NCBI RefSeq assembly: GCF_008704395.1
Contig: NZ_CP023695.1
Location: 5,394,001 to 5,458,000 of the forward strand
DNA length: 64,000 nt
From: Streptomyces alboniger
Lineage (GTDB): Bacteria; Actinomycetota; Actinomycetes; Streptomycetales; Streptomycetaceae
Direction of reading: 5' to 3'
A program made the position numbers and the translations under genes. Shown in pieces: positions 53,296 through 64,000 of the stretch. A model generated the notes under the pieces. That model worked only from the letters and a program-made list of their open reading frames with translations. It was not told the origin of the DNA and made no database searches. The first letter of the stretch is position 1. Every line of letters begins with the position of its first letter.

Positions 53296-54105
53296 GTGAG
53301 TAACGCCCAGACGCTCGCCTTCGAGACCGATTGCCATATTTTTGAAGGGTGCGGTTTCCCGACCCCCGGCCTGCACTCCTTCCTCTTCGAGCCGATTTTC
53401 ACCGTTGGCGGCTTCGAGTTCAACAAGCCGATGCTGCTGGCCCTGGTGAGTTCGGTCGTCGTCATCGGTTTCTTCTGGGCGGCTTTCAACAAGCCCAAGC
53501 TGATCCCTGGCAAGCTCCAGATGATCGGTGAGGCCGGCTACGACTTCGTGCGCCGTGGGGTCGTCTACGAGACGCTCGGCAAGAAGGAGGGCGAGAAGTA
53601 CGTCCCTCTCATGGTCTCGCTGTTCTTCTTCATCTGGATCATGAACATCTGGTCGATCGTTCCGCTCGCCCAGTTCCCGGTGACCTCGGTCATCGCCCTT
53701 CCGGCGGGCCTCGCGGCGATCGTCTACATCCTCTGGGTGAGCGTGACCTTCAAGAGGCACGGCTTCATCGGTGGCTGGAAGAACATCACCGGCTACGACC
53801 GTTCGCTCGGCCCGGTCTTCCCGATGGTCATGTTCTTCGAGTTCCTCTCGAACATGATCATCCGGCCCTTCACCCACGCGGTGCGGCTCTTCGCCAACAT
53901 GTTCGCGGGTCACGTCCTGCTGGTGATCTTCACCATTGCGAGCTGGTACCTGCTGAACGGCATCGGCATCGCCTACGCGGGCGTCTCGTTCGTCATGGTC
54001 ATCGTGATGACGATCTTCGAGCTGTTCATCCAGGCGCTCCAGGCCTACGTCTTCATCCTGCTGGCCTCCAGCTACATCCAGGGCGCGCTCGCCGAGCACC
54101 ACTGA
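53296..54105 (+). CDS. atpB: ATP synthase subunit a
   Basis: A 269-residue Fo subunit. GTG 53296 is chosen for its AAGGAG six bases ahead; an ATG at 53260 would add 12 residues of no homology. It has five to six membrane helices. The conserved helix with the essential Arg is PFTHAVRLFANMFAGHVLLVIF, and the last helix is FELFIQALQAYVFILLASSYI. It forms the proton half-channels with the c-ring. Confidence 0.97.
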   Translation: MSNAQTLAFETDCHIFEGCGFPTPGLHSFLFEPIFTVGGFEFNKPMLLALVSSVVVIGFFWAAFNKPKLIPGKLQMIGEAGYDFVRRGVVYETLGKKEGEKYVPLMVSLFFFIWIMNIWSIVPLAQFPVTSVIALPAGLAAIVYILWVSVTFKRHGFIGGWKNITGYDRSLGPVFPMVMFFEFLSNMIIRPFTHAVRLFANMFAGHVLLVIFTIASWYLLNGIGIAYAGVSFVMVIVMTIFELFIQALQAYVFILLASSYIQGALAEHH

Positions 54106-54159
54106 GTACGCCTCTCCTCCCCCCGATACATCCGGTGGCCAACCCCCACCGGCCCGTAA

Positions 54160-54426
<267 letters not shown>

Positions 54427-54467
54427 TCCGGTCTCGTTGACGAGAAACTTCAACGGAAGGCACTGAT

Positions 54468-55022
54468 GTGATCTCTCTGGTACAGCTGGCGTCGGAGGAG
54501 CCTCAAAACCCTCTGATTCCGGAGATCCCTGAGCTCGTCATCGGCCTCATCGCGTTCGTCATCGTCTTCGGCTTCTTCGCCAAGAAGTTCCTCCCGAACA
54601 TCAACAAGGTTCTGGAAGAGCGCCGCGAGGCGATCGAGGGCGGCATCGAAAAGGCCGAGGCCGCGCAGACCGAGGCTCAGAGCGTGCTCGAGCAGTACAA
54701 GGCTCAGCTCGCCGAGGCCCGGCACGAGGCCGCGCGACTGCGCCAGGAGGCGCAGGAGCAGGGTGCTCAGCTCATCGCCGAGATGCGGGCCGAGGGCCAG
54801 CGTCAGCGCGAGGAGATCGTCGCCGCAGGCCACGCCCAGATCGAGGCCGACCGCAAGGCCGCCGCGCAGTCGCTGCGTCAGGACGTGGGCCACCTGGCCA
54901 CCGCCCTGGCCGGCAAGCTCGTCGGTGAGTCCCTTGAGGACCACGCCCGGCAGAGCCGCACCATCGACCGCTTCCTCGACGGACTCGATGAAGTTGCTTC
55001 GAAGGCCGAGGCGGCTCGATGA
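54468..55022 (+). CDS. atpF: ATP synthase subunit b
   Basis: A 184-residue stator subunit, GTG start with GGAAGG ahead. One membrane helix (ELVIGLIAFVIVFGFFAKKFL) is followed by a long coiled coil rich in Ala, Glu and Gln (KVLEERREAIEGGIEKAEAAQTEAQ onward). The stop overlaps the atpH start by ATGA. Confidence 0.97.
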   Translation: MISLVQLASEEPQNPLIPEIPELVIGLIAFVIVFGFFAKKFLPNINKVLEERREAIEGGIEKAEAAQTEAQSVLEQYKAQLAEARHEAARLRQEAQEQGAQLIAEMRAEGQRQREEIVAAGHAQIEADRKAAAQSLRQDVGHLATALAGKLVGESLEDHARQSRTIDRFLDGLDEVASKAEAAR

Positions 55023-55843
55023 CTGCGCACGGAGCCAGCCGCGAGGCACGGGCCGCCGCGCGCGAGCGTCTGGACGCGCTGACCGACAACACGTCGGTCG
55101 ACGCCAAGCGGCTCGCGGACGAGCTGGCCGCGGTCACCGCGCTCTTCGCCCGTGAGGTCTCGCTGCGTCGGGTCCTGACCGACCCGGCGCAGGCCGGTGA
55201 GGCCAAGGCCGAGCTGGCCGGGCGCCTGCTGGGCAGCCAGGTGGGCGGCGAGACCGCCGACCTGGTGGCCGGCATGGTGCGCTCGCGCTGGTCGCAGTCG
55301 CGCGACCTGGTGGACTCCCTGGAGGAGCTCGCCAACCTCGCCGACCTGACCGCCGCGCAGAAGGCCGGCGCGCTGGACAACGTCGAGGACGAGCTGTTCC
55401 GGTTCGGCCGGATCGTCGCGTCCAGCACCCAGCTGCGGGCGGCGCTCACCGACCGCTCCGCCACGGGCGCGGCCAAGAGCGAGCTGCTGCGCAGCCTGCT
55501 CGGCGGTCGTGCCGAGGACGTGACGGAGCGACTCGTCGAGCGCCTTGTGACCGCGCCGCGCGGACGTAGCCTGGAAGAGGGAATCGAGTCCCTCTCCAAG
55601 CTGGCCGCGGACCGACGCAACCGCATGGTGGCCATCGTCACTTCGGCTGTTCCGCTCTCGGACCAGCAGAAGCAGCGCCTCGGCGCCGCCCTGGTCAAGG
55701 TGTACGGACGCCCGATGCACCTCAATCTCGACGTGGACCCCGAGGTCCTCGGCGGGATCACCGTCCAGGTGGGCGACGAGGTCATCAACGGCAGCATCGC
55801 GGACCGCATCGAGGAAGCCGGCCGCCGCGTGGCCGGCCAGTAA
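55019..55843 (+). CDS. atpH: ATP synthase subunit delta
   Basis: A 274-residue OSCP-type stator subunit, longer than the roughly 180 residues of enterobacterial delta, as usual in actinobacteria. The C-terminal block MVAIVTSAVPLSDQQKQRLGAALVKVYGRPMHLNLDVDPEVLGGITVQVGDEVINGSIADRI is the OSCP signature. It links subunit b to the top of F1. Confidence 0.96.
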   Translation: MTAHGASREARAAARERLDALTDNTSVDAKRLADELAAVTALFAREVSLRRVLTDPAQAGEAKAELAGRLLGSQVGGETADLVAGMVRSRWSQSRDLVDSLEELANLADLTAAQKAGALDNVEDELFRFGRIVASSTQLRAALTDRSATGAAKSELLRSLLGGRAEDVTERLVERLVTAPRGRSLEEGIESLSKLAADRRNRMVAIVTSAVPLSDQQKQRLGAALVKVYGRPMHLNLDVDPEVLGGITVQVGDEVINGSIADRIEEAGRRVAGQ

Positions 55844-55954
55844 CTCAACACGCACGAAATACGGCCCTAGTTGGGCCGTGCAGAGGATTCCTGGGGGCTG
55901 ACCCCAGACCCCCCAAGAAAACTTCGGGCCCAACAAGGAGAGCAGGGAACCCAG

Positions 55955-57544
55955 ATGGCGGAGCTCACGATCCGGCCGGAGGAGATCCGGGACGCGCTGG
56001 AGAACTTTGTCCAGGCGTACAAGCCGGACGCGGCCTCGCGCGAGGAGGTCGGTACGGTCACCGTCGCCGGCGACGGTATCGCCAAGATCGAGGGTCTCCC
56101 CTCGGCCATGGCGAACGAGCTGCTGAAGTTCGAGGACGGATCTCTCGGCCTCGCGCTGAACCTCGAAGAGCGCGAGATCGGCGCGGTCGTCCTCGGCGAG
56201 TTCAGCGGCATCGAGGAAGGCCAGCCGGTCACCCGTACCGGCGAGGTGCTGTCGGTCGCCGTGGGCGAGGGCTACCTCGGCCGCGTCGTCGACCCGCTCG
56301 GCAACCCGATCGACGGCCTCGGCGAGATCGAGACCAGCGGACGTCGCGCCCTCGAGCTGCAGGCACCGGGCGTCATGGCCCGTAAGTCGGTGCACGAGCC
56401 GATGGAGACGGGCTACAAGGCCGTCGACGCGATGACCCCGATCGGCCGTGGCCAGCGTCAGCTGATCATCGGTGACCGCCAGACCGGCAAGACCGCCCTG
56501 GCCGTCGACACGATCATCAACCAGCGCGACAACTGGCGCTCGGGCGACGTGAACAAGCAGGTGCGCTGCATCTACGTCGCCATCGGTCAGAAGGGCTCCA
56601 CCATCGCCTCCGTGCGTGGTGCGCTCGAAGAGGCCGGCGCGCTGGAGTACACGACCATCGTCGCCGCCCCGGCGTCCGACCCGGCCGGCTTCAAGTACCT
56701 GGCGCCGTACACCGGCTCGGCCATCGGCCAGCACTGGATGTACGAGGGCAAGCACGTCCTCATCGTCTTCGACGACCTCTCGAAGCAGGCCGACGCCTAC
56801 CGCGCCGTGTCCCTGCTGCTCCGTCGCCCGCCGGGGCGCGAGGCCTACCCGGGTGACGTCTTCTACCTGCACTCGCGTCTGCTGGAGCGCTGCGCGAAGC
56901 TCTCCGACGAGCTGGGCAAGGGCTCGATGACGGGTCTGCCGATCGTCGAGACCAAGGCGAACGACGTGTCGGCGTTCATCCCGACCAACGTCATCTCCAT
57001 CACCGACGGCCAGTGCTTCCTGGAGTCGGACCTCTTCAACGCCGGTCAGCGCCCCGCGCTGAACGTCGGTATCTCCGTCTCCCGAGTCGGTGGTTCCGCG
57101 CAGCACAAGGCGATGAAGCAGGTCTCCGGCCGTCTGCGCGTGGACCTCGCCCAGTTCCGTGAGCTGGAGGCGTTCGCCGCCTTCGGTTCCGACCTGGACG
57201 CCGCGTCGAAGGCGCAGCTCGAGCGCGGCCAGCGCATGGTCGAACTGCTTAAGCAGCCGCAGTACGAGCCGATGGCGACCGAGGACCAGGTCGTCTCCGT
57301 GTGGGCCGGTACCACCGGTCGCATGGACGACGTGCCGGTCAACGACATCCGCCGCTTCGAGAAGGAGCTTCTCGAGTACCTGCACCGCAAGGAGCAGGGC
57401 CTCATGACCTCCATCAAGGAGGGCGGCAAGATGTCGGACGACACCCTCCAGGCCGTCGGCGACGCCATCGTGGAGTTCAAGAAGCAGTTCGAGACCTCGG
57501 ACGGGAAGCTTCTCGGCGAGGACGCTCCGGCCGCCGCCAAGTGA
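55955..57544 (+). CDS. atpA: ATP synthase subunit alpha
   Basis: A 529-residue F1 subunit. ATG 55955 ([18 protein letters not shown]) is chosen; the open frame upstream is non-homologous and AAGGAG lies ahead. The nucleotide-binding P-loop is GDRQTGKT (173-180), [12 protein letters not shown] is the Walker B region, and the arginine-finger region is [24 protein letters not shown]. The 111-bp gap before it contains a TGGGG/CCCCA hairpin (near 55892-55905). Confidence 0.98.
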   Translation: MAELTIRPEEIRDALENFVQAYKPDAASREEVGTVTVAGDGIAKIEGLPSAMANELLKFEDGSLGLALNLEEREIGAVVLGEFSGIEEGQPVTRTGEVLSVAVGEGYLGRVVDPLGNPIDGLGEIETSGRRALELQAPGVMARKSVHEPMETGYKAVDAMTPIGRGQRQLIIGDRQTGKTALAVDTIINQRDNWRSGDVNKQVRCIYVAIGQKGSTIASVRGALEEAGALEYTTIVAAPASDPAGFKYLAPYTGSAIGQHWMYEGKHVLIVFDDLSKQADAYRAVSLLLRRPPGREAYPGDVFYLHSRLLERCAKLSDELGKGSMTGLPIVETKANDVSAFIPTNVISITDGQCFLESDLFNAGQRPALNVGISVSRVGGSAQHKAMKQVSGRLRVDLAQFRELEAFAAFGSDLDAASKAQLERGQRMVELLKQPQYEPMATEDQVVSVWAGTTGRMDDVPVNDIRRFEKELLEYLHRKEQGLMTSIKEGGKMSDDTLQAVGDAIVEFKKQFETSDGKLLGEDAPAAAK

Positions 57545-57565
57545 CGTAAGGAAGGGACCTGACTC

Positions 57566-59925
<2,360 letters not shown>

Positions 59926-59945
59926 GCCCCGTAGCTCAACAGCGG

Positions 59946-59989
59946 AGAGGGGCGGGTTGCACCCCGCGGGGGCCGTGTCCCGCCCCTCT
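59946..59989 (+). terminator. Hairpin between atpD and atpC (attenuator or processing site)
   Basis: AGAGGGGCGGG (59946-59956) pairs perfectly with CCCGCCCCTCT (59979-59989), 22-base loop, within the 132-bp gap after atpD. There is no U-tract. It may lower atpC expression relative to atpD or stabilise the upstream mRNA. Confidence 0.6.
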
Positions 59990-60057
59990 TCGTACGCCCA
60001 CTAGAATTTGACCCAACACCCGGCGAAGCCGCCGGGTGGTGACCCGAGGAGCCACCC

Positions 60058-60432
60058 TTGGCTGCTGAGCTGCATGTCGAGCTGGTCGCCGCGGACCGCA
60101 GCGTCTGGTCCGGCGAGGCCACCCTGGTCGTCGCGCGCACCACGTCCGGCGACATCGGCGTCATGCCCGGTCACCAGCCGCTGCTCGGTGTGCTGGAGTC
60201 GGGCCCGGTGACCATTCGTACGAGCGACGGCGGCACGGTCGTCGCCGCTGTCCACGGGGGATTCATCTCCTTCGCGGACGACAAGCTGTCGCTGCTGGCC
60301 GAGATCGCGGAGCTGTCCGACGAGATCGACGTCCAGCGTGCGGAGCGGGCGCTGGAGCGCGCGAAGTCGGAGGCCGACGCCTCCGCCGAGCGGCGCGCCG
60401 ACGTCCGACTGCGTGCGGTGGCGGCGCGCTGA
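60058..60432 (+). CDS. atpC: ATP synthase subunit epsilon
   Basis: A 124-residue subunit, TTG start with CGAGGAG ahead. The N-terminal beta-sandwich is LHVELVAADRSVWSGEATLVVARTTSGDIGVMPGHQPLLGVLESGPV; the C-terminal helices (DEIDVQRAERALERAKSEA) are short. It joins gamma to the c-ring and can inhibit ATP hydrolysis. Confidence 0.97.
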   Translation: MAAELHVELVAADRSVWSGEATLVVARTTSGDIGVMPGHQPLLGVLESGPVTIRTSDGGTVVAAVHGGFISFADDKLSLLAEIAELSDEIDVQRAERALERAKSEADASAERRADVRLRAVAAR

Positions 60433-60455
60433 CCCCAGCGCGCGGCGTAACGTGA

Positions 60456-60504
60456 CTCAGCCGCGGCCAGGTCCGGGAACATTCCGGACCGGGTCGCGGC
60501 TGAG
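60456..60504 (+). terminator. ATP synthase operon terminator, two-stage hairpin
   Basis: The outer stem CTCAGCCGCG (60456-60465) with CGCGGCTGAG (60495-60504) is perfect over 10 bp; the inner stem GGTCCGG (60470-60476) with CCGGACC (60484-60490) adds 7 bp. It lies 24 bp after atpC. There is no U-tract. Confidence 0.75.
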
Positions 60505-60535
60505 GCAATGCGGGTGCAATGTATTTGGTCCGTTG

Positions 60536-60551
60536 TCGGTCGGGTGACCGA
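60536..60551. repeat. Inverted repeat upstream of the DUF2550 gene
   Basis: TCGGTC-GGGT-GACCGA is a perfect 6-bp-arm palindrome 26 bp before the ATG, directly followed by TAGTAG. It could be an operator or a leader hairpin. Confidence 0.4.
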
Positions 60552-60577
60552 TAGTAGAGGCGAGGAGGTCGGTGCCG

Positions 60578-61027
60578 ATGATCCTCACTCTGCTCGTGTG
60601 CGGACTTGCTTTGATCGCGCTGGTTCTGGTGGGGCTCTTCGTCTTCGGACTGCGCCGCCGGCTGATCCAGCGGTCCGGGGGTACGTTCGACTGCTCCCTG
60701 CGCTGGGACGCCCCCGAGAAGGGCGACACCTCCGGCAAGGGCTGGGGGTACGGCGTCGCCCGCTACAACGGCGACCGGGTCGAGTGGTACCGCGTCTTCT
60801 CGTACGCTCCCCGGCCGCGCCGCGTTCTCGAACGTTCGGCCATCGAGGTGGTCGACCGCCGCGCCCCGGACGGCGAGGAGGAGCTGGCCCTGCTCTCCGA
60901 CGCCATCGTCCTCGGCTGCCTGCACCGCGGCGTCCGCCTGGAACTGGCGATGAGCGAGGACGCGCTGACGGGCTTCCTGGCGTGGCTGGAGGCGGCGCCT
61001 CCGGGGCAACGGGTGAACGTGGCGTAG
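60578..61027 (+). CDS. DUF2550 membrane protein
   Basis: A 149-residue protein. ATG 60578 is preferred because AGGAGG is nine bases ahead; GTG 60572 is only three bases from it. One N-terminal membrane helix (ILTLLVCGLALIALVLVGLFVFGLRRR) anchors a cytosolic domain (GGTFDCSLRW, GKGWGYGVARYNGDRVEWYRVFSY, ending TGFLAWLEAAPPGQRV). This is the conserved actinobacterial DUF2550 protein found next to the atp operon. Its function is unknown. Confidence 0.88.
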   Translation: MILTLLVCGLALIALVLVGLFVFGLRRRLIQRSGGTFDCSLRWDAPEKGDTSGKGWGYGVARYNGDRVEWYRVFSYAPRPRRVLERSAIEVVDRRAPDGEEELALLSDAIVLGCLHRGVRLELAMSEDALTGFLAWLEAAPPGQRVNVA

Positions 61028-61108
61028 CGCTTTCAAGCCCCGTAGGAGGCGCTCCGTAAGGGGCGCGGGGAACGGCGCGACCAGCCCCACACCACCCGCA
61101 GACACAAA

Positions 61109-61149
61109 GAAGCCGGGAAGGTGGGGGGCGATCCCATCTTCCCGGCTTC
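61109..61149. terminator. Bidirectional terminator between DUF2550 and chitinase genes
   Basis: GAAGCCGGGAAG (61109-61120) pairs perfectly with CTTCCCGGCTTC (61138-61149); inner GGTGGG/CCCATC extends the stem. It lies between converging genes, 19 bp from the chitinase stop. Confidence 0.8.
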
Positions 61150-61167
61150 GTCCATGGGGGGTACGGA

Positions 61168-63036
61168 CTACTTCAGTCCGTCATTGATGGCGCTCACCAA
61201 CTCACCGTTGGCGGTATCCCCACTGAACTCCCAGAAGAACGCGCCGCCGAGCCCCTGCTCCTTAGCCCAGGTCATCTTGGAGCGGACCGTCGACGGGGTG
61301 TCGTACGACCACCAGTTGTTGCCGCAGTGCGCATACGCCGTCCCGGCGACCGTCCCGTTCGAGGGACAGGAGTTCTTGAGGACCTTGTAGTCCTCGATGC
61401 CCGCCTCGTAGGTGCCCGGCGCCGCGCCCGTCGCGGAGCCTCCCGGCTCCTTCTGGGTGACACCGGTCCACCCGCGCCCGTAGAAGCCGATACCGAGCAG
61501 CAGCTTGGCGGAGGGCACTCCCTTGGCCTTCAGCTTGGCGATCGCGGCGGCCGAGTTGAAGCCCTCCTGCGGGATACCGGCGTAGGAGGTCAGCGGCGAG
61601 TGCGGCGCGGTCGGACCCTTCGCCGCCCACGCGCCGAAGAAGTCGTACGTCATCACGTTGTACCAGTCGGAGTACTGCGCCGCCCCGCCGTAGTCCGCGG
61701 CGTCGATCTTGCCGCCGCTGGAGGCGTCGGCGGTGATGGCGGCGGTGACGAGGTTCTTGGCTCCGAACTGGTTGCGGAACGCCTGCATCATCGTCTTGAA
61801 GACGGCCGGGCCCGAGGTGTCGCAGGACAGGCCGCAGGCGTTCGGGTACTCCCAGTCCAGATCGATGCCGTCGAAGACGTCGGCCCAGCGCGGGTCCTCG
61901 ACGAGGTCGTGGCAGGACTTGGCGAAGGCCGCGGGGTTCTTCATGGCGTCGGTGAAGCCGCCGGACCAGGTCCAGCCGCCGAAGGACCAGAGGATCTTGA
62001 TGTTCGGGTACTTGGCCTTGAGCTTGCGCAGCTGGTTGAAGTTGCCGCGCAGGGGCTGGTCCCAGGTGTCGGCGACGCCGTCGACGCTCTGGTCGGCGGT
62101 GTAGGCCTTGTCGATCGCCGCGTAGGAGTCGCCCATGGTGCACTTGCCGCCCTGGACGTTGCCGAAGCTGTAGTTGATGTGCGTGATCTTCCCGGCCGAC
62201 CCGGAGGTGGCGATGTTCTTGGCGTGGTAGTTGCGCTGGTAGACGCCCCACTCGGTGAAGTAGCCGAGCTTGACCTTGTCGCCGGGGCCGGGGCCCGGGT
62301 CGCCGCCGCCCGTGGTGCGGACCTTGACGGCGCCGCTCGCGGGACCGGTCTGGTCGGCGGTGTCGCGGGCCTGCACGGTGTAGGAGTAGTCGGTGCCCGC
62401 GGTCAGGCCGCTGTCGGTGTACGAGGTGCCCGTCACCGTGCCGACCTTGGCGCCGTCGCGCAGGACGTCGTAGTTCTTGACGCCCTTGTCGTCGGTGGCG
62501 GGCTTCCAGTCGAGCTTCGCCGAGGTGTCGGTGACGTCGGAGGCGGTCGGGGTGCCGGGGGCGCTCGGCGGGTTGTCGCCGGGGACGCTGCCGCCGTCAC
62601 AGCTGCCGCCGTTGAGCGTGCACTTGGAGGGGGCGCCGGGGCCCGTGCCGTTGAAGCCGAAGGAGACCGAGGCGCCGGGGGCGAGCGTCCCGTTCCAGGA
62701 GAGGTTCTTGCCGGTCCAGCGGGTGCCTGAGTTGGTGACGGTGGCGTCCCAGGCCGAGGTCACCTTGGTGTCGGCGGGGAAGTCCCACTGGACGTTCCAG
62801 GAGCTGAGCGTGGTGGTGCCGGTGTTCTTGATGGTCCACTTGCCCTCGAAGCCGTTGCCCCAGTCCTGGGTCTTGGCGTAGGTGGCGGTGGCCTCGGGGG
62901 CGGCGTCGGGGGCCGCCTCGGCGGGAGCGCCGAGGGCGACCAGGGTGGCGAGCGGGAGCAGCAGCGTGGTCAGTCCGGCCACGGCTTTGTGTCTGATTCT
63001 CAGTCTTGAGCGGGTGTCGCTCTGTGTGAAGCGCAC
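61168..63036 (-). CDS. Secreted GH18 chitinase with CBM2 and FnIII domains
   Basis: A 622-residue exported enzyme. A basic N-terminus and hydrophobic core (VAGLTTLLLPLATLVALGAPAEA) form a signal peptide, cut near residue 41. A family 2 cellulose/chitin-binding domain follows (about 48-150: WGNGFEGKWTIKNTGTTTLSSWNVQWDF, FGFNGTG), then a fibronectin III domain (155-245: PSAPGTPTASDVTDTSAKLDWKPA, YTVQARDTADQTGP), then the GH18 catalytic domain (255-622) with DGIDLDWEYP, catalytic Glu396. It hydrolyses chitin outside the cell. The order CBM-FnIII-GH18 matches the main Streptomyces ChiC-type enzymes. Confidence 0.96.
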   Translation of the reverse strand: MRFTQSDTRSRLRIRHKAVAGLTTLLLPLATLVALGAPAEAAPDAAPEATATYAKTQDWGNGFEGKWTIKNTGTTTLSSWNVQWDFPADTKVTSAWDATVTNSGTRWTGKNLSWNGTLAPGASVSFGFNGTGPGAPSKCTLNGGSCDGGSVPGDNPPSAPGTPTASDVTDTSAKLDWKPATDDKGVKNYDVLRDGAKVGTVTGTSYTDSGLTAGTDYSYTVQARDTADQTGPASGAVKVRTTGGGDPGPGPGDKVKLGYFTEWGVYQRNYHAKNIATSGSAGKITHINYSFGNVQGGKCTMGDSYAAIDKAYTADQSVDGVADTWDQPLRGNFNQLRKLKAKYPNIKILWSFGGWTWSGGFTDAMKNPAAFAKSCHDLVEDPRWADVFDGIDLDWEYPNACGLSCDTSGPAVFKTMMQAFRNQFGAKNLVTAAITADASSGGKIDAADYGGAAQYSDWYNVMTYDFFGAWAAKGPTAPHSPLTSYAGIPQEGFNSAAAIAKLKAKGVPSAKLLLGIGFYGRGWTGVTQKEPGGSATGAAPGTYEAGIEDYKVLKNSCPSNGTVAGTAYAHCGNNWWSYDTPSTVRSKMTWAKEQGLGGAFFWEFSGDTANGELVSAINDGLK

Positions 63037-63118
63037 GAGGTGCTCCTCGGGTGAGATCCGGGGGTCTTAGGGGTGGGACCCTGCGCCGCCCGTGAGCACG
63101 TGGACACGTGGGGGTGTG

Positions 63119-63177
63119 CTCACCGCAGTGCGGTGAGAATAGAAAGGTCTGGACCAGCGGTCAAGAGGTCTGAACCA
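63119..63177 (-). promoter_or_regulatory. Chitinase promoter with 12-bp direct repeats
   Basis: On the minus strand the direct repeats TGGTTCAGACCT (63177-63166) and TGGTCCAGACCT (63156-63145) flank the -35 TTGACC (63164-63159); the -10 TATTCT (63141-63136) is 17 bp on. These 12-bp repeats are the known control element of Streptomyces chitinase genes and resemble DasR sites. A perfect 19-bp palindrome CTCACCGCAGTGCGGTGAG (63119-63137) lies at the transcription start, and two CACGTG hexamers at 63097-63110. Confidence 0.88.
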
Positions 63178-63206
63178 ATGGCCTGATCCGGTCGGCCCCG
63201 GAACCC

Positions 63207-63857
63207 TCAGACACCCAACTCCTGCGCGAGGACGGCCGCTTGGACGCGGCTGCGCAGCTCCAGCTTGCCCAGCAGCCGGCTCACATGCGTCTTCACCGTC
63301 GCCTCCGCCATGGAGAGGCGGCCCGCGATCTCCGCGTTCGACAGGCCCTCGCCGATGCAGGACAGCACCTCGCGCTCGCGGCGCGTGAGGCTCTCCAGGA
63401 CGGAGGGGTCCGGCGCGTTCTCCCTGCGTACGGCCCTGGGCGGGGCCGCGAACTCGGCGATGAGACGGCGGGTGACGGCCGGGGCGATCAGGCCCTCGCC
63501 GCGCGCGACCGTGCGGACGCCTTCGATGAGGTCCTTCGCCTCCGTGTTCTTGAGGAGGAACCCGCTGGCGCCCGCGCGCAGCGCCCCGAAGACGTACTCG
63601 TCGAGGTCGAAGGTGGTCAGCACGAGGACGTCCGCAAGCCCCTCGGCGACGACCTGGCGCGTTGCCGACACCCCGTCGAGCCGTGGCATCTGTATGTCCA
63701 TCAGGATCAGGTCCGGCCGCAGCTCGCGGGCGAGGGCCACGGCCTGCTCACCGTCCGCCGCCTCGCCGACCACCTCGATGTCGGACGCGCTGCGCAGGAT
63801 CAGGACGAGTCCCGCGCGTACGGCTGACTGGTCCTCGGCGACTAGCACCCGGATCAT
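63207..63857 (-). CDS. NarL-family response regulator
   Basis: A 216-residue regulator. The receiver has ED at 8-9, phosphoacceptor Asp in LILMDIQMPRLDG, Thr in VLTTFD and Lys in FLLKNTE. The LuxR-type helix-turn-helix is LTRREREVLSCIGEGLSNAEIAGRLSMAEATVKTHVSRLLGKL. Its ATG overlaps the stop of the kinase gene upstream by ATGA. The chitinase gene is downstream on the same strand but has its own promoter; Streptomyces chitinase genes are known to have two-component partners, so control of chitinase is possible, though not shown. Confidence 0.94.
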   Translation of the reverse strand: MIRVLVAEDQSAVRAGLVLILRSASDIEVVGEAADGEQAVALARELRPDLILMDIQMPRLDGVSATRQVVAEGLADVLVLTTFDLDEYVFGALRAGASGFLLKNTEAKDLIEGVRTVARGEGLIAPAVTRRLIAEFAAPPRAVRRENAPDPSVLESLTRREREVLSCIGEGLSNAEIAGRLSMAEATVKTHVSRLLGKLELRSRVQAAVLAQELGV

Positions 63858-64000
63858 TCCTTGGCTCCTTCGTCTGCGGGGTCGACCGGCAGGGTCACAA
63901 AGACGATCCAGACCTTGCCGTCGGGGTTGCTCTCGGGGCCGGATTCAAAGGTGCCGCCGAGCAGTTCGGTGCGCTCGCGCATGCCGACGAGTCCGGCTCC
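63854..64000 (-). CDS. Sensor histidine kinase, C-terminal fragment (runs off the window)
   Basis: The last 48 codons of a kinase gene, open at the right edge. GAGLVGMRERTELLGGTFESGPE is the final G-box of a NarL/DesK-type ATPase domain, followed by a strand (GKVWIVFVTLPV) and an acidic tail. It is coupled to the response regulator by ATGA. Confidence 0.88.
   Translation of the reverse strand, partial: GAGLVGMRERTELLGGTFESGPESNPDGKVWIVFVTLPVDPADEGAKE

Overview
The window is high-GC actinobacterial chromosome, almost certainly Streptomyces. The evidence is third-position G/C codon use, frequent GTG and TTG starts, ATGA/GTGA start-stop overlaps, and the core order lysA-hom-thrC-thrB-rho-LCP-rpmE-prfA-prmC-sua5-phosphatase-glyA-wecA-like-atpIBEFHAGDC, which I recognise from Streptomyces chromosomes.

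Layout. 1-4533: a NERD-like protein, an NTF2-like protein, and a non-homologous end-joining set (stand-alone ATP-dependent ligase, LigD primase-polymerase, divergent Ku with a histone-like tail). 4534-26280: an NRPS-PKS hybrid biosynthetic cluster. Its genes are mbtH, an MFS exporter, NRPS-1 (A-T-C-T), a luciferase-like monooxygenase (LLM), NRPS-2 (C-A-T-E), NRPS-3 (C-A-T-TE), NRPS-4 (C-A-T) and an AT-less KS-ACP, all translationally coupled on the + strand, plus a type II thioesterase on the opposite strand. 26432-32018: an SRPBCC protein, a MacB/LolD-type ABC exporter pair and a NarL-type two-component system. 32088-35499: a LysR regulator with a divergent anthrone-oxygenase-like membrane protein, an orphan small gene, tRNA-Arg(CCG) and a receiver-domain protein. 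35700-61027: the conserved amino-acid, translation and energy core, ending with the ATP synthase operon and a DUF2550 protein. 61168-64000: a secreted GH18 chitinase with the Streptomyces chitinase direct repeats at its promoter, and a NarL-type response regulator with the C-terminus of its kinase.

How the cluster may work (inference). The simplest colinear line is NRPS-1, NRPS-2, NRPS-3, with release by the NRPS-3 thioesterase. It would give a short peptide containing one D-residue (NRPS-2 has an epimerase) and probably a C-terminal valine-like residue. Three oddities suggest unusual logic: a C-T module with no adenylation domain, a free LLM beside it, and a C-A-T plus AT-less KS-ACP pair with no release domain of its own. 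I do not recognise the product. The cluster has no pathway-specific regulator, but NRPS-1 carries an in-frame TTA (bldA) codon. The leader of mbtH has a perfect TGTGA-N6-TCACA palindrome on a TATATT -10 element, and the same type of palindrome sits at the ATP synthase operon promoter.

Regulatory DNA readable elsewhere includes paired operators upstream of the NTF2-like gene, a 22-bp palindrome beside the LysR gene, repeats at the two-component promoter, three probable leaderless starts, a long rho leader with a small open frame, and several strong hairpin terminators.
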